Source: UBA5314 sp964635975 (GTDB taxonomy: Bacteria > Bacillota > Syntrophomonadia > Syntrophomonadales > Syntrophomonadaceae). From it: DNA of 60,989 nt. Below, one piece after another: positions 60,447 to 60,989 of the stretch; the first letter of the stretch is position 1, and each line of letters opens with the position of its first letter. Made by a program: the position numbers and the translations under genes. Location: the NCBI GenBank assembly GCA_964635975.1, contig CAZWPO010000018.1:1-60989 (forward strand), given 5' to 3'. The notes beneath the pieces are model-generated. The model ran no database searches and was not told the origin of the DNA. It worked only from the letters and a program-made list of their open reading frames with translations.

Positions 60447-60929
60447 ATGAATAATAGGGAATTTTACATTGATTACCGTAAATGTGTGGGCTGCGGAACA
60501 TGTGAGATGGTTTGCTCATTAGCCCATGAAAATGCCTGTTCCCCGGCACTTTCGCGGATAAGGATTGTTCGCTACCGCAGGGAGGCATACAATGTTCCGG
60601 TTACCTGTGCTTTTTGTGAGAAACCGCCCTGCCTGGACGTTTGCCCGGTAGGTGCGATAACGAAGAACTATGAAAATGGCGATGTCAGCATCAGAGCTGA
60701 ACTCTGCATCGGCTGTCGCCAGTGCACACAGGTTTGCCCATTTGGACATATGAATTTTAACGCCGATAAGGGAGTAGCATTTAAGTGCGACCGCTGCGGG
60801 GGCGATCCCCAATGTGTTAAATTCTGCTGGACCGGAGCTATTGAGTATTTAGACCGGAGTATCGCTGTTGATATGAAAAGGAACGATTTTGCAGACAGTG
60901 TTTTACAGGAAGCGAAATCCAAGAAATAG
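60447..60929 (+). CDS. Second polyferredoxin of the AOR cluster
   Basis: 160 residues. Four [4Fe-4S] Cys groups: CVGCGTCEMVC, CAFCEKPPCLDVCPVGAI, CIGCRQCTQVCPFG and CDRCGGDPQCVKFC. It is paralogous to the ferredoxin at 58683 and has the same spacing pattern. It follows the FAD oxidoreductase after 19 bp, with GGGGGAGG upstream, so it is the last seen gene of the AOR operon. Two polyferredoxins in one AOR cluster suggest either a longer electron wire or alternative partners. Confidence 0.9.
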   Translation: MNNREFYIDYRKCVGCGTCEMVCSLAHENACSPALSRIRIVRYRREAYNVPVTCAFCEKPPCLDVCPVGAITKNYENGDVSIRAELCIGCRQCTQVCPFGHMNFNADKGVAFKCDRCGGDPQCVKFCWTGAIEYLDRSIAVDMKRNDFADSVLQEAKSKK

Positions 60930-60941
60930 GTGGGGAGAACA

Positions 60942-60989
60942 GGGGGACGGGTACCTCGTTCACTTGCCTTCGGCAAGTGAACGAGGTAC
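60942..60989. repeat. GGGGGACGG motif and perfect 18-bp-arm palindrome at window end
   Basis: Arms 60951-60968 (starting GTACCTCGTTCAC) and 60972-60989 are perfect inverse copies around a TTC loop. The window stops exactly on the last base of the right arm. The GGGGGACGG just before (60942-60950) also occurs at 3258 and 56425. Probably a dispersed repeat, or an artefact of assembly folding back. Confidence 0.75.

Overview
The window looks like a draft contig or scaffold (it holds one run of 100 N) from an anaerobic, endospore-forming Firmicute close to the Syntrophomonadaceae. This placement is inferred from gene content and no search was run. The supporting genes are a trimeric NADH-type [FeFe] hydrogenase with a short core-only HydB like that of Syntrophomonas wolfei, a second HydBC-type flavin module, a tungsten-type aldehyde oxidoreductase cluster, CotF-like spore coat proteins, a YlmC/YmxH-like protein, SigI/RsgI, flagellar rod genes and the ylm/divIVA division cluster. 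I see no rRNA, tRNA, CRISPR array or prophage.

Layout. 1-1272 is a complete IS3-family element whose left inverted repeat starts at base 1. 1.4-3.2 kb carries a yybP-ykoY (Mn2+)-like riboswitch with its own promoter and terminator, then htpX and mscL. 3.4-6.9 kb (minus strand) is hydCBA. 7.4-8.9 kb is sigI-rsgI. 9.0-10.3 kb (minus) is flgG and a FlgJ-like rod-binding gene behind a well-formed sigma-D promoter. 10.5-21.4 kb is the cell-division neighbourhood: ylmC-like, nrdR, pgeF, phoB-phoR, an adaptor protein, yggS, sepF, proC, yggT, a U32 peptidase, divIVA and yggU. After the gap come a secreted Fn3/stalk-domain protein, degV, a DMT transporter (minus), nth, an Ile T-box with ileS, an ACT/DUF711 pair, small genes, a glycosyltransferase, murT-gatD and a polyprenyl synthase/YtpB terpene pair. 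38.1-44.0 kb is a second redox operon (HydC-like, full-length HydB-like, and a 1166-residue NuoG/GltD/degenerate FdhA fusion). 44.1-44.6 kb holds two spore-coat-like genes. 45.3-52.5 kb holds three surface proteins that share a Big_5-like domain, one with four exact-period 663-bp repeats. 52.5-56.4 kb is a FecBCD/BtuFCD-type ABC transporter plus a TiaS-like IDDTD protein. 56.7-60.9 kb is an aldehyde:ferredoxin oxidoreductase with two polyferredoxins and an FAD/NAD oxidoreductase. The window ends on a perfect 18-bp-arm palindrome.

How it fits together. The first hydrogenase would dispose of NADH electrons as H2. The second HydBC-like module has the full iron-sulfur set associated with flavin-based electron bifurcation. 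It is joined not to a hydrogenase but to an NfnL/GltD-like flavoprotein fused to a NuoG-like chain without a formate dehydrogenase active site, which suggests an NAD(H)/NADP(H)/ferredoxin exchanger. The aldehyde oxidoreductase cluster would link aldehyde/acid chemistry to ferredoxin and NAD(H). The best candidates for something undescribed are the 38.1-44.0 kb fusion complex and the surface-protein/ABC-transporter/TiaS-like/AOR neighbourhood at 45-61 kb.
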